59,114 nucleotides of DNA from G001797105 sp964528155 (lineage in GTDB: Bacteria; Chloroflexota; Anaerolineae; Anaerolineales; E44-bin32). The position numbers and the translations under genes are program-made. The notes beneath the pieces were generated by a model. That model made no database searches, was not told where the DNA came from, and was given only the letters and a program-made list of their open reading frames with translations. The DNA is taken from positions 1 to 59,114 of the forward strand of contig CAZGRL010000016.1 of assembly GCA_964528155.1 (NCBI GenBank). Reading direction: 5' to 3'. Positions within the stretch are counted from its first letter, which is position 1. Each line of letters starts with the position of its first letter. Below, one piece after another: positions 32,723 to 42,211 of this stretch.

Positions 32723-34380
32723 ACGCATCCCGCATGCGCATGGCTGCCAAGCAAGTGCTGGGTGAAATCCCGTTCGCGGTTGAGGCGTTGTCGCTCCTAT
32801 CCGGCGGTGCTGCCCCTCCGGCATCGGGTTTTCGACTGCATGAGATCGAAGAGCACCTGGGGGGTTGGTGCAAGGCGAGCGAAGATACCCGTGCTCGGAT
32901 TTCGAGCAAGAACCCGACAAGCGTCCTGATCGTCAGCGCGTTGCCGTGGTGGCTCGAATATGCACTCGCCACCGGCCTGCTGCTCGCCGCTGAAGGCCAC
33001 CGCGTGAATCTGGCCTACTTGCCATACAGGAACTGGCGCGATCGCGTGAACACCTTCGATCTTCGACGCCAGCGACAATACCTGCGCGGCTTGCTCGGGC
33101 CACTGTCCGGGATCCTTGAGTGCACCGATATGTCGACGCAGCCGGTGGATCGAATCCCTCCGGCCCTGGATGAAAGCCTCGAAGCCCTCAGCCGGATCGA
33201 CGTGCAGTACACCTACCAGCACGAAGTCCTCGACCTGACATCTGGGAGCCGGGACGAAGTTCTTTACCGGCTGAGACTGGAACGCAACCGGCAGGCCGCC
33301 GGCGCTCTCGCCTACTTGCTCAGGCAAACCAAGCCGGAAGTCGTCGTCGTCCCAAACGGTAGCATCCTCGAGCTGGGCGCGGCCTATCGAACAGCGCGAC
33401 AACTCGGCTGGCCCACGGCCACCTTTGAGTTTGGCGAACAGCGGGAAAGGATGTGGATCGCCCAGAATGGCGAGGCCATGCGCCTGATCACGTCCGACCT
33501 TTGGGATGCCAGGGGCGATTTCCCCCTCGTCGGGGCGGAAATCGAGACGCTCGGCGAGATCTACCGGGCCCGGCGCGGTGCCAGATTGTGGGAGAACTTC
33601 GGGAGGAAGTGGCAGGCGGCCCCGGGGCAGGGCGCCCAGATGGCCCGACGCAGGCTCAACCTCGACCCCAACAGACCGGTGGCCCTTCTGTGCACGAACG
33701 TCGTAGGAGACAGCCAGGCGTTGGATCGCCAGGTCTTTTCGACGGGCATGGCGGACTGGTTGACGCGCACCGTTCAGTTCTTCGAGACCAAGGCCGAGGC
33801 CCAGCTTGTCGTACGCGTTCACCCCGGCGAGTTGCTCGGCGCAGGGCATCCGTCCACCGAGATCGTGAAACAAGCGACCCTGGATCTACCGGAGAAGGTC
33901 CGCGTGGTTCCCCCCGACTCGGACATCAACACCTATGATCTGATCGAACTGGCGCACGTGGGGCTCGTCTATACCACGACGGTTGGGATGGAGATGGTCA
34001 TGCAGGGGGTGCCGGTGGTCGTTTCCGGCGCGACGCACTACCGCGGCAAAGGCTTCACGTACGATCCCGAGAGTTGGGATGAATACTTCGAAGCGCTGGG
34101 CCGGTTGTTGTCCGATCCGCTCGGTCGCCGCGTGCCGGATGAGCAGATAGAACTGGCGATGAGGTATGCCTATCGCTTCTTCTTCGAGTACCCGTTCCCA
34201 TTCCCGTGGCACTTGATCGGCTTCTGGAAGGACATGCAGGCGAGACCGCTCGAGCAAGTCGTGGCCGCGCTTGGACATTCGCCTTATGACGAGACGTTGC
34301 AGGCCATGCTCGGCCACCCCATCGTGTGGTCCGAGAAGGCGAGCTCGGCCGTAAGGAGCATAGCTGACGTTGGAGTCTGA
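32719..34380 (+). CDS. Capsule-polysaccharide-type glycosyltransferase (GT-B fold)
   Basis: The 553-residue soluble protein resembles capsule biosynthesis transferases of the KpsS/LipB or CDP-glycerol transferase type. It has an N-terminal region with SALPWWLEYALATGLLLAAE and VVVPNGSILELGAAYRTARQ. In the C-terminal half are LVVRVHPGE, DLIELAHVGLVYTTTVGMEM and GVPVVVSGATHYRGKG, which form the nucleotide-sugar site. The GTG at 32719 overlaps the wzt stop by 4 bases; longer frames upstream only read through wzt. Being coupled to wzt, it may build or cap the exported chain. The donor is unknown. Confidence 0.75.
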   Translation: MNASRMRMAAKQVLGEIPFAVEALSLLSGGAAPPASGFRLHEIEEHLGGWCKASEDTRARISSKNPTSVLIVSALPWWLEYALATGLLLAAEGHRVNLAYLPYRNWRDRVNTFDLRRQRQYLRGLLGPLSGILECTDMSTQPVDRIPPALDESLEALSRIDVQYTYQHEVLDLTSGSRDEVLYRLRLERNRQAAGALAYLLRQTKPEVVVVPNGSILELGAAYRTARQLGWPTATFEFGEQRERMWIAQNGEAMRLITSDLWDARGDFPLVGAEIETLGEIYRARRGARLWENFGRKWQAAPGQGAQMARRRLNLDPNRPVALLCTNVVGDSQALDRQVFSTGMADWLTRTVQFFETKAEAQLVVRVHPGELLGAGHPSTEIVKQATLDLPEKVRVVPPDSDINTYDLIELAHVGLVYTTTVGMEMVMQGVPVVVSGATHYRGKGFTYDPESWDEYFEALGRLLSDPLGRRVPDEQIELAMRYAYRFFFEYPFPFPWHLIGFWKDMQARPLEQVVAALGHSPYDETLQAMLGHPIVWSEKASSAVRSIADVGV

Positions 34381-35284
34381 GGTTCAAGTCAAACGCGAGG
34401 TGCGCGACTTCTATGACTCCGTCGGCTGGAAGGAGATCGCCGATGGGCTGTACCAGAACGCTCGCTACGAGGACTTGCGACCTGTCGCGCGCGAGTACGT
34501 CCACCGATGCCACATGCGCGTGAAGAGGCACTTGCTCCCAGAAGGGGAGCTGTTTCTGGATGCGGGATCCGGTCCGATCCAGTATCCCGAATACCTGGAA
34601 TACGCGCACGGCTTCCGCTTCAGGGTGTGTCTCGACATTTCCGAATTGGCGCTGCGCCAGGCACGCGAGCGTATCGGCGATCGAGGCCTCTTCGTCATCG
34701 GCGACATAACGCGGCTTCCTTTCGAGGGCTTGGCCTTTGACAGCCTGGTCTCTCTGCACACGATCCACCACTTGCCGGCGGACGAGCAGGAGCGCGGTTT
34801 CCGTGAGCTGGCGCGCGTCCTTGCCGACGGCGGCCAGGGTGCGATTGTCTACAGCTGGGGTGAGCATTCAGCGTTGATGCGTGTGGCCCGCCTGCCGATC
34901 GCGGTCGCTCGGGTGATGCGAGGCATGATTACGGGTGGCGGAAGGTCGAAGGATAGGCAGCCTGGCGTTTCGTCGCAGGCTGAATCTGTAGAGAAGGGAT
35001 TGCTGACGCGCCCCGGTACGCACACCGCCCATCAGGACTACATGTGGGCACTGGCCCACCTGGGCGACCTGCCGGGGTTCGAGATCCGAGTCTGGCGTTC
35101 GGTGAGCACCGCATTCACCCGGGCTCTCATCTTCGAGCCGCTCCTCGGACGCGTATGGCTACGGATTCTGTTCTGGCTTGAGGATCTGGCTCCACATTGG
35201 TTCGGTCGAGTAGGCCAGTATCCCTTGTTTGTGATTCACAAGATTCCCACCCGGCTTGGCATGGGAGAAGAGAGTCGCGCATGA
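34370..35284 (+). CDS. SAM-dependent methyltransferase
   Basis: The 304-residue class I methyltransferase has motif I LFLDAGSGPIQ (near 62-72), an acidic motif II region (VCLDISELALRQARERI), and IGDITRLPFEGLAFDSLVSLH for motifs III-IV. A C-terminal extension of about 100 residues may bind the acceptor. It overlaps the transferase upstream by 11 bases (TTG start) and the PseB-like gene downstream by 4. It probably methylates a sugar or a chain end; in Wzm/Wzt pathways methyl groups can act as the terminal cap. That specific role is inference. Confidence 0.82.
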   Translation: MESEVQVKREVRDFYDSVGWKEIADGLYQNARYEDLRPVAREYVHRCHMRVKRHLLPEGELFLDAGSGPIQYPEYLEYAHGFRFRVCLDISELALRQARERIGDRGLFVIGDITRLPFEGLAFDSLVSLHTIHHLPADEQERGFRELARVLADGGQGAIVYSWGEHSALMRVARLPIAVARVMRGMITGGGRSKDRQPGVSSQAESVEKGLLTRPGTHTAHQDYMWALAHLGDLPGFEIRVWRSVSTAFTRALIFEPLLGRVWLRILFWLEDLAPHWFGRVGQYPLFVIHKIPTRLGMGEESRA

Positions 35285-36282
35285 ATTGGTCGGAACAGGT
35301 CGTCCTGGTCACCGGGGGAACGGGGTCGTTTGGTCGCAAGTTTGTTGAGGTCATGCTCAAGGACATCCATCCGGCCAAACTGATCGTGTTCAGCCGTGAC
35401 GAGCTCAAACAGCACGAGATGCGGGAGACCGGCTTTGACCATCCTTCGTTGCGGTACTTCATCGGCGATGTGCGTGATCAGATGCGCCTACGGCGGGCAA
35501 TGCACGGAGTAGATGTGGTCGTGCACGCTGCCGCCTTGAAGCAGGTCCCGGCATGCGAGTACAACCCCATCGAGGCCATCATGACCAACATCATGGGCGC
35601 TCGAAACGTGGTCGAAGCGGCGATCGACAGCGGTGTCGATCGCGTGATGGCGCTGAGCACCGACAAGGCCGTCAATCCGATCAATCTTTACGGGGCGACG
35701 AAGCTGGCAGCCGAGAAGCTCTTCATCCAATCAAACGCCTATGCCGGCGGCTTGGGGACGCGCTTCTCGTGTGTGCGCTACGGCAATGTCGTGGGAAGCA
35801 GGGGAAGCGTTGTCCCGGTATTCGTGCGTCAACGCCAGTCAGGCCGGATCACGATTACCGACGAACGCATGACACGCTTCTGGCTGTCGATCGATCAGGG
35901 TGTTCGATTCACGATCAAGTGTATCGAGCAAATGCAGGGCGGGGAGGTTTTCGTCCCCAAGATCCCCAGCATGCGCGTTGTCGACCTGGCGACGGCAGTG
36001 GCCGAGGGCTGCACGATCGAATACATCGGGATTCGGCCCGGAGAGAAACTGCATGAAGTGCTGCTCTCGGAGGACGAAGCCCGGCACGCCCTCGACGTGG
36101 ATGACATGTACGTCGTCGAACCAACCGGCGCACTATGGTTTGGGCACGACTGGCGGGATCGAGGCCGGCCGCTGCCGGACGGCTTCACCTACACCAGCGA
36201 CACCAATGATCGATGGCTGAACCCGGCGGAGATCCGTGAACTCGTGGCGCCGTATGAGGCTTCTGTCCCCGGCGGAGGCTAG
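35281..36282 (+). CDS. UDP-GlcNAc 4,6-dehydratase, PseB/CapE-like
   Basis: The 333-residue SDR protein has TGGTGSFGRKFVEVML (11-26), FSRDELKQHEM, AALKQVPACEYNPIEAI, the STDKAVNPINLYGATK motif with the unusual catalytic triad of inverting dehydratases, and NDRWLNPAEIREL at the end. This family turns UDP-GlcNAc into UDP-4-keto-6-deoxy sugars with C5 inversion. The RmlD-like reductase 3 bases downstream suggests the WbvB/WbvR type of UDP-2-acetamido-2,6-dideoxy-L-hexose route; the NeuB-like gene nearby instead suggests a pseudaminate-like route. I cannot decide between them. Confidence 0.88.
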   Translation: MNWSEQVVLVTGGTGSFGRKFVEVMLKDIHPAKLIVFSRDELKQHEMRETGFDHPSLRYFIGDVRDQMRLRRAMHGVDVVVHAAALKQVPACEYNPIEAIMTNIMGARNVVEAAIDSGVDRVMALSTDKAVNPINLYGATKLAAEKLFIQSNAYAGGLGTRFSCVRYGNVVGSRGSVVPVFVRQRQSGRITITDERMTRFWLSIDQGVRFTIKCIEQMQGGEVFVPKIPSMRVVDLATAVAEGCTIEYIGIRPGEKLHEVLLSEDEARHALDVDDMYVVEPTGALWFGHDWRDRGRPLPDGFTYTSDTNDRWLNPAEIRELVAPYEASVPGGG

Positions 36283-36284
36283 GT

Positions 36285-37199
36285 GTGGCGCGAATTCTGG
36301 TCACTGGGGCCAGCGGGCTGTTGGGCGGAAATCTGGCGATCGAGGCCGCCGCGGCACACAATGTCACCGGCGTGTTCAACGCCAATATGGTGGTGTTCGC
36401 CGGCATCCGAACTCTCAGGGCGGACCTTTCCATCCCGCAGGATGTTCGTGAGATCTTCCGGCGCGTTGAGCCGGAATGGGTGATCAGCTGCGCCGCGGCG
36501 ACTGACGTCGATCTCGCCGAGGCGAACCCGGAGTGGGCGTACCGTCTCAATCGGGATATGCCTCGGTCTATGGCCGAGGTTGCCAACGAGATGGGAGCCA
36601 GGTTCCTTCACATCTCGACCGATGCGATCTTTGACGGCGACGGGCGTCCGCTTGCAGAGGACTCACTCCCGCGGCCGGTCACGGTTTATGGGAAGAGCAA
36701 GCTGGCGGGTGAACAGGCGGTTATGGAGATTAATCCAGCCTCGACTATCGTCCGCACGAATCTCTTCGGTTGGAGCCCGGTCCACGCCGACAGTCTTGCG
36801 GAATGGTTCCTGTTGCATCTGGTGCGCGGCGAGGCCTGCCCGGGATTCAAGGATGTCTACTTCTCGCCCATCCTGGCAAATGATCTAGCCGGTGTGTTGT
36901 TGAAGATGCTGTCGGCAGGATTGAGCGGGGTGTATCACGTTGGCGGTGCCACATGTCTGAGCAAGTATGAGTTCGGCCAGCGGCTGGCCGTGCTCTTCGG
37001 GCTACAGCCGGAGTTGGTCCGCCCGACGAGTGTGGACGATGCCGGCATGCCTGCGCCGAGGCGGAAGTACCTTTGCCTCGACAGCCATCGGATCGAGCGA
37101 GCGTTGAGTATCCGGCTGCCGACCATCGAGGAAGGTTTGGCCCGCTTCAAAGCGCTCGTATGGCGGTCGGGCTTTCCATCATTGATCAAATCACATTGA
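36285..37199 (+). CDS. RmlD-like nucleotide-sugar 4-reductase
   Basis: This 304-residue protein resembles dTDP-4-dehydrorhamnose reductase. It has VTGASGLLGGN near residue 6, VISCAAATDVDLAE, HISTDAIFDG and VYGKSKLAGE with the YxxxK motif. No RmlA/B/C genes accompany it, so rhamnose synthesis is unlikely. It probably reduces the 4-keto sugar made by the adjacent dehydratase, as WbvR or CapF do. The GTG start lies 2 bases after the previous stop. Confidence 0.82.
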   Translation: MARILVTGASGLLGGNLAIEAAAAHNVTGVFNANMVVFAGIRTLRADLSIPQDVREIFRRVEPEWVISCAAATDVDLAEANPEWAYRLNRDMPRSMAEVANEMGARFLHISTDAIFDGDGRPLAEDSLPRPVTVYGKSKLAGEQAVMEINPASTIVRTNLFGWSPVHADSLAEWFLLHLVRGEACPGFKDVYFSPILANDLAGVLLKMLSAGLSGVYHVGGATCLSKYEFGQRLAVLFGLQPELVRPTSVDDAGMPAPRRKYLCLDSHRIERALSIRLPTIEEGLARFKALVWRSGFPSLIKSH

Positions 37200-37252
37200 C
37201 ATCTCGCTCCAATGTCCAAATCGGATCGAGCAGGGAGATAGGTCGGAAGTTG

Positions 37253-38116
37253 ATGGTGGATCAGAGCCCTCCAAAGAAGTTCATGAAGCTCAGGCGCCTG
37301 AAGTGGGAGGGCCGTGTCGCCCTTCGGCGTCTGCGACAGCGGTCACGGCATGGCCGGATGCTCGGCTTCGGTCTGCCGCGGATATTCGGCAACGCCATGG
37401 CCAAGAGCGGCTCGCATGTCCTGGCGCAGTTCCTCGAAGGTCTTGAGGCAGTCGCTCCGCTTGTGTTCGTCGACATCCATCCGATTCGGACTTTTGATGG
37501 TAGTGGAGCTATTCGACCACCCCGCTCGGTTCTCGCCGACCTGAAGCGAATACGCCGCGGAGACATGGGGTGGGGGTACCTGCCCTCCGATCCGCCGTAC
37601 CTGAACTGGGCGGATGCCCGCAAGATCCTGACCTTCTTCATCCTGCGCGATCCGAGGGACAAGATCATTTCGCATATCTTCTTCGCCACCGAGATTCATC
37701 CGGGCCACGCCATGAAGGATTTCTACGCCGGAATCAGCTCGATGGAAGAACGCATCGACGTCACGATCGATGGAGTCCCGGGGTTGCTGCCCGACATAAG
37801 GTCGAGCTATGAATCGTACCTGGGCTGGCTCGATCGGCCGAGGGTGATGACCGTTCGTTTTGAGGATTTTGTCGAGGATCGCCGGCCGACGCTTGGACGA
37901 CTGCTTGATTGTCTTGAGCATCACGGTGTGCCGTTCACCTCCCCTCGCGAGGACGTGCTCGAATTATTGAATGAGGCCATGTCACCGGCCCGGTCGCCGA
38001 CCTTCCGGTCGGGACATACAGGGGAATGGCAGAAGCACTTCTCGAAGCGGAACCTGGAGCACTTCAACGTCGTTGCCGGCGATTTGCTTATGCGGCTCGG
38101 ATATGAAGGCGGATGA
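37253..38116 (+). CDS. Sulfotransferase (PAPS-dependent, glycan-directed)
   Basis: The 287-residue protein has the 5'-phosphosulfate loop NAMAKSGSHVL (about 47-57) and the 3'-phosphate-binding FILRDPRDKIISH segment typical of cytosolic and Golgi-type sulfotransferases. It would transfer sulfate from PAPS to a sugar or lipid-linked chain. A basic N-terminus precedes the core. ATG 37253 is chosen; the longer frame upstream overlaps the reductase gene by more than 100 bases and has no family similarity. It implies a sulfated surface polymer. PAPS synthesis genes are not in the window. Confidence 0.85.
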   Translation: MVDQSPPKKFMKLRRLKWEGRVALRRLRQRSRHGRMLGFGLPRIFGNAMAKSGSHVLAQFLEGLEAVAPLVFVDIHPIRTFDGSGAIRPPRSVLADLKRIRRGDMGWGYLPSDPPYLNWADARKILTFFILRDPRDKIISHIFFATEIHPGHAMKDFYAGISSMEERIDVTIDGVPGLLPDIRSSYESYLGWLDRPRVMTVRFEDFVEDRRPTLGRLLDCLEHHGVPFTSPREDVLELLNEAMSPARSPTFRSGHTGEWQKHFSKRNLEHFNVVAGDLLMRLGYEGG

Positions 38117-38250
38117 GTGCCGACATGCCCGGCGTCTACCGTCTGAGCCTGGCAGGTGTGGAGTCACTGCGCTGAGCTTCTTTGGCTTTGAGCATTGGCG
38201 TATCCCGGCGTGAGGGATTCGATCGGGATCATGGAAGGAGTGGCAGAGTC

Positions 38251-39321
38251 ATGGCCGTCGTCACCATCGGAGACCGCAAGATTGGCGAAACAAACCCCAC
38301 GTACTTCATCGCGGACATATCGGCCAATCATGATGGGGACCTCGAGCGGGCGAAATTGCTGATTCGGCTGGCGGCTGAGGCCGGGGCAGACGCCGCCAAG
38401 TTCCAGAACTTCAGGGCACCGAAGATCGTGAGCGACTACGGCTTCCGAACGATGGGTGGACAGATGTCCCATCAGGCAACCTGGAGCAAGTCTGTTTTCG
38501 AGGTCTACCAGGGAGCTTCGATTCCGTTCGAATGGACCCCCATCCTGAAAGATGCATGTGACGAAGCTGGAATCCACTACTTCTCATCCCCGTACGACTT
38601 CGAGGCAGTTGACATGCTCGACCCGGTCGTCCCGGCCCACAAGATCGGCTCGGGCGACATCACCTGGTTGGAGATGCTGCGGCACATCGCTTCCAAACGA
38701 AAGCCGGTAATCCTGTCGACGGGCGCCTCGAATATAGGAGACGTCCAGCGGGCGATGGAAGCGATCCTGCCGATCAACCGCCAGGTGATCCTGATGCAGT
38801 GCAACACCAACTACACTGCGAGCCTGGACAATTTTCGCAGCATCCATCTGAATGTGCTCAACACCTATCGGGCGATGTATCCCGATGTCGTATTGGGGCT
38901 CTCCGATCACACCTCAGGACATGCAACCGTCCTTGGGGCAGTCACCCTCGGCGCCAGGGCAGTTGAGAAGCACTTTACCGACGACACCCAGCGCGAGGGT
39001 CCGGATCACCCATTCTCCATGACTCCGGAAACCTGGCGCGATATGGTGGATCGAACAAGGGAACTGGAGGCCGCCCTTGGGTCTCCCGACAAGCGTGTGG
39101 CCGAAAACGAGATGCAGACGGTGGTCATTCAACGGCGCTGTCTGCGGGCTGCCAGGGACATTGATGTCGGAGAGACTCTGGCGCGGGATATGATTGACGT
39201 CCTTCGACCGGCCGTCAGCGAAGCGATCATGCCCTATGACGTGGATTCCGTACTGGGCACGACCGCGCTCGTCAAGATTCCAGCAGGCGAAGCTTTGCGC
39301 TGGACAATGCTGGGGGCGTAG
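38251..39321 (+). CDS. NeuB-like sugar-acid synthase with SAF domain
   Basis: The 356-residue protein has the TIM-barrel of sialic-acid-type synthases: NHDGDLERAKLLIRLA, GADAAKFQ, YFSSPYDFEAVDML, KIGSGDITWLEML, STGASN, GLSDHTSGHATVLGAVTLGA and EKHFTDD. A C-terminal SAF (antifreeze-like) domain from about 285 follows. Family members condense PEP with a hexosamine derivative to make nonulosonic acids. The usual AEIG start of strand 1 is ADIS here, and the region after the barrel (HPFSMTPETWRDMV) is an atypical subfamily form. AAGGAG lies 11-16 bases upstream of the ATG. Confidence 0.88.
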   Translation: MAVVTIGDRKIGETNPTYFIADISANHDGDLERAKLLIRLAAEAGADAAKFQNFRAPKIVSDYGFRTMGGQMSHQATWSKSVFEVYQGASIPFEWTPILKDACDEAGIHYFSSPYDFEAVDMLDPVVPAHKIGSGDITWLEMLRHIASKRKPVILSTGASNIGDVQRAMEAILPINRQVILMQCNTNYTASLDNFRSIHLNVLNTYRAMYPDVVLGLSDHTSGHATVLGAVTLGARAVEKHFTDDTQREGPDHPFSMTPETWRDMVDRTRELEAALGSPDKRVAENEMQTVVIQRRCLRAARDIDVGETLARDMIDVLRPAVSEAIMPYDVDSVLGTTALVKIPAGEALRWTMLGA

Positions 39322-40436
39322 TGCGGGTCCTCTACTTCTCGAGGGACTACACGCCTCACGACTACAGGTTTCTGAGCGCGCTGTGTGAGAGCGACGATGA
39401 CGTGCTTTTTCTTCGCCTTGAGAAGCGTCGCGAGCAGGAGAGCAGACCGATCCCGTCCGGCGTGGACATGGTCGATTGGTGGGGCGGAAGGCAAAGGGTT
39501 CGCTGGGCCGACACGCCTCGGATAGTGCTCGAGTTACGCGGGGTTCTGAGACGGGTCAAGCCGGACCTCGTCCATGCCGGTCCGATCCAGCACTGCGCCC
39601 TCCCGGTCAGCGTGCTCGGCTATCAACCACTGGTGAGCATGTCGTGGGGATCGGATCTTCTGACCGATGCCAGGAAAGGAGCAGGGAGGGCGTCGGCCAG
39701 TTACACGCTTGGCCGGAGTGCTGCGCTGATCGCGGATTGTCAGGCTGTTCGTGAGTCGGCGGTGGCGCTTGGAATGCCGGACGATCGGATTGTCGTCTTC
39801 CCCTGGGGGGTCGACCTGATGCGCTTTCGTCCGGCGAGCACGAGTCGATTGCGCGCCGAACTCGGATGGGATCAGGCATTCGTACTCCTTTCGACGAGAG
39901 CATGGGAGCCGATCTATGGGATCAATGTCATTGCCGAAGGCTTCTGTCGTGCGGCGGCGGTGGATCCACGGCTGAGGCTTCTCATGCTGGGAACGGGCAG
40001 CCAGGCAGAGTGGCTCAAACGGAGATTCGGCGGGGAGGGTGTCACCGACCGCGTCCACATGGCCGGCCATGTCGATTACGATCGGCTTCCCGATTTCTAC
40101 CACGCTGCTGATCTCTACCTTAGCGCTTCGCACAGCGATGGGAGTTCGGTCTCGCTGCTTGAGGCCATGGCCAGCGGCCTCCCCGCGCTTGTTTCGGACA
40201 TCCCCGGCAATCGCGAGTGGGTCAAGCCGGGTGAGACCGGCTGGTGGTTTCTGGATGGGAATGTTGAGGCACTCGCCAAGGCGATACTGCATGCAGCCGC
40301 GCTTGGCGATCTCGCCTCTCTCGCCGAGGGTGCTCGATCTGTCGCCGAACAACGGGCCGACTGGAGCCGGAATGCCGGAATGATCCACGAGGCATATCGG
40401 CTCGCACTGGGCGTCAATGCACGGGGAAAAACGTGA
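39321..40436 (+). CDS. Glycosyltransferase family 4
   Basis: The 371-residue GT-B enzyme has VLYFSRDYTPHDYRF at the N-terminus, WGSDLLTDARKG in the middle, FPWGVDLMRFRP at the domain hinge, and SASHSDGSSVSLLEAMASGL with the EX7E-type glutamates in the donor domain. The GTG start overlaps the NeuB-like stop by one base and the end overlaps the SpsF-like gene by 4. Sitting between sugar-acid synthase and cytidylyltransferase, it may use the product of that branch, but GT4 enzymes usually use other nucleotide donors. Confidence 0.87.
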   Translation: MRVLYFSRDYTPHDYRFLSALCESDDDVLFLRLEKRREQESRPIPSGVDMVDWWGGRQRVRWADTPRIVLELRGVLRRVKPDLVHAGPIQHCALPVSVLGYQPLVSMSWGSDLLTDARKGAGRASASYTLGRSAALIADCQAVRESAVALGMPDDRIVVFPWGVDLMRFRPASTSRLRAELGWDQAFVLLSTRAWEPIYGINVIAEGFCRAAAVDPRLRLLMLGTGSQAEWLKRRFGGEGVTDRVHMAGHVDYDRLPDFYHAADLYLSASHSDGSSVSLLEAMASGLPALVSDIPGNREWVKPGETGWWFLDGNVEALAKAILHAAALGDLASLAEGARSVAEQRADWSRNAGMIHEAYRLALGVNARGKT

Positions 40437-41206
40437 GCGCCGATCACCCGGTTATCGGGATCATCCAGGCCCGCATGGCTTCGAGTCGGCTTCCGGGGAA
40501 GGTCCTTGAGGACATTCGCGGCCTTCCGATGCTGGCGCGTGTGGTGGAGCGAGCCGGACGAGCAACGACGCTTGATCAAGTCGTCGTCGCCACAACGACA
40601 GATGCAGGCGACCAACCTGTGGTTGAGTTGTGCCAGACGCGCGGGTATCCGGTCTTTCGAGGACACCCGACGGATGTCCTGGATCGGTACTTTCACGCGG
40701 CCCGGGCATTCGGCGCACAGACCATCGTGCGTCTCACAGCAGACTGCCCACTCATCGATCCGGCGGTCATCGACAAGACTGTGGGTGCGTTCCTCGCAGC
40801 CGAACCCCCGGTCGATTTCGCCACCAATCGTTACATCGACAATCGGACGTACCCGATCGGTCTCGACACGGAGGTCTGTAGCGCAGCAGCCCTCGAGCAA
40901 GCATGGGAGCAGGCTGATCAACCTCACCAACGGGAACATGTGATGCCCTACTTGTATGAGGTCGAGGGGAGATTTCGAACGCTTCACGTACGAACATCGC
41001 CCAGTTACGGGTCGCTCCGCTGGACGGTAGACACATCGGACGACTTGGCCTTCGTCCGGCAGATTTATGCCAGCTTCGGTGAGCGAGACGACTTCTCCTG
41101 GCTCGAGGTGTTGAGGCTCCTCCAGGAGCATCCCGAGCTAGCTCGCGTCAACGCCGCTGTCAGGCGCAAGAATCTGACCGATATCGATGATCGATGGCCA
41201 CAGTGA
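40433..41206 (+). CDS. Cytidylyltransferase, SpsF/NeuA-like
   Basis: The 257-residue protein has the signature GIIQARMASSRLPGKVL (8-24) and the LTADCPLID metal-binding segment of the CMP-sugar synthetase family, SpsF subgroup. It most likely activates the acid made by the NeuB-like enzyme with CTP. GTG start overlaps the GT4 stop. SpsE/SpsF pairs are known from Bacillus spore-coat polysaccharide genes. The exact sugar is unknown; PseF/NeuA-type activity is an inference. Confidence 0.87.
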   Translation: MSADHPVIGIIQARMASSRLPGKVLEDIRGLPMLARVVERAGRATTLDQVVVATTTDAGDQPVVELCQTRGYPVFRGHPTDVLDRYFHAARAFGAQTIVRLTADCPLIDPAVIDKTVGAFLAAEPPVDFATNRYIDNRTYPIGLDTEVCSAAALEQAWEQADQPHQREHVMPYLYEVEGRFRTLHVRTSPSYGSLRWTVDTSDDLAFVRQIYASFGERDDFSWLEVLRLLQEHPELARVNAAVRRKNLTDIDDRWPQ

Positions 41207-41228
41207 CGCGGCCTCCCGCGACTCTACA

Positions 41229-42164
41229 ATGGCGTACCTGACTATTTTCACTGCCCCCAAGCCTTTCACTGATTCACACATCGGGTGCATTCAGCGGAAC
41301 GCCATCATGTCCTGGGTCGCCCTCGGTCCGGAAGTCCAGGTCATCCTGATCGGGGACGAGCCCGGAATGGAAGAGGCCGCGGGAGAGACGGGCGCCGTCC
41401 ACTTGCGCCATGTCGAGCGAAATGAGCATGGGACGCCATTGGTGAGCTCGGTTTTCACATTGGCGCGAGGCTATGATCAGGCTCCCTTCTTGGCGTACGT
41501 CAACAGCGACATTCTGCTGTTCGACGACTTTCTCGAGGCCACCCGGGCGGCGGCAGCGAGCGACAGACCGTTTGTGATCGTCGGTCAGCGTTGGGATCTG
41601 GATGTGGAGGAGGCGCTCGATCTCATGCCTGGCTGGCAAGCCCGGCTTCGAAATGACGCGCGCAGCACAGGGCATTTGCATCCGGCCGGCGGGAGCGACT
41701 ACTTCGCTTTCCCGCGCGAATGCTACGCGGATGTCCCTCCGTTTGCCATCGGCCGCGCCGGGTGGGATAACTGGATGATCTATCACGCGCGGAAGCAGGG
41801 TTGGAGGGTCATTGATGCTACCTCCTCAGTTTTGATTGTTCACCAGAGTCATGACTATGGGCACCTCCCGGGCGGACTTCCGCACTATCGTCTGCCTGAG
41901 TCTGAGCGGAATGTCGAATTGGCCGGAGGGCGGAGGGTGATCTTCTCCTTGCAGGATGCTACCCATCAATTGGTCGACGGTCGAGTTCGGCCTCGGCCTC
42001 TGGGCTGGGCAGGCCTGGTCCGCGGTGTAGAGACCTTTCCGATTCTGACGCTTGGCTCGCCGGGCTTGGCTCAGTTCATCTACTCACTTGTCCACCCTGT
42101 GCGAGCTTTTCGGGAGCTCCGCGGATGGGCTGGGGGGAAGGTCAAGCAGTTCTTGAAGAGCTGA
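41229..42164 (+). CDS. Putative GT-A-type glycosyltransferase
   Basis: The 311-residue protein begins YLTIFTAPKPFTDSHI, then shows FLAYVNSDILLFDDF, a GT-A metal-type motif, and GGSDYFAFPRECYADVPPFAIGRAGWDNW, a typical acceptor/catalytic segment of remote GT2/GT-A families. A hydrophobic patch near the C-terminus may touch the membrane. ATG 41229 avoids overlap with the cytidylyltransferase gene. The family has no firmly known substrate that I can name. Confidence 0.7.
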   Translation: MAYLTIFTAPKPFTDSHIGCIQRNAIMSWVALGPEVQVILIGDEPGMEEAAGETGAVHLRHVERNEHGTPLVSSVFTLARGYDQAPFLAYVNSDILLFDDFLEATRAAAASDRPFVIVGQRWDLDVEEALDLMPGWQARLRNDARSTGHLHPAGGSDYFAFPRECYADVPPFAIGRAGWDNWMIYHARKQGWRVIDATSSVLIVHQSHDYGHLPGGLPHYRLPESERNVELAGGRRVIFSLQDATHQLVDGRVRPRPLGWAGLVRGVETFPILTLGSPGLAQFIYSLVHPVRAFRELRGWAGGKVKQFLKS

Positions 42165-42211
42165 CCGAAATCATCACAGATTTGTCCGGAGACAACCTCC
42201 AGGAGCGCGCC

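Noticed and set aside
36285..37199. dTDP-rhamnose synthesis
   Set aside because: Only an RmlD-like reductase is present; RmlA, RmlB and RmlC are absent from the window and the partner is a PseB/CapE-like dehydratase.
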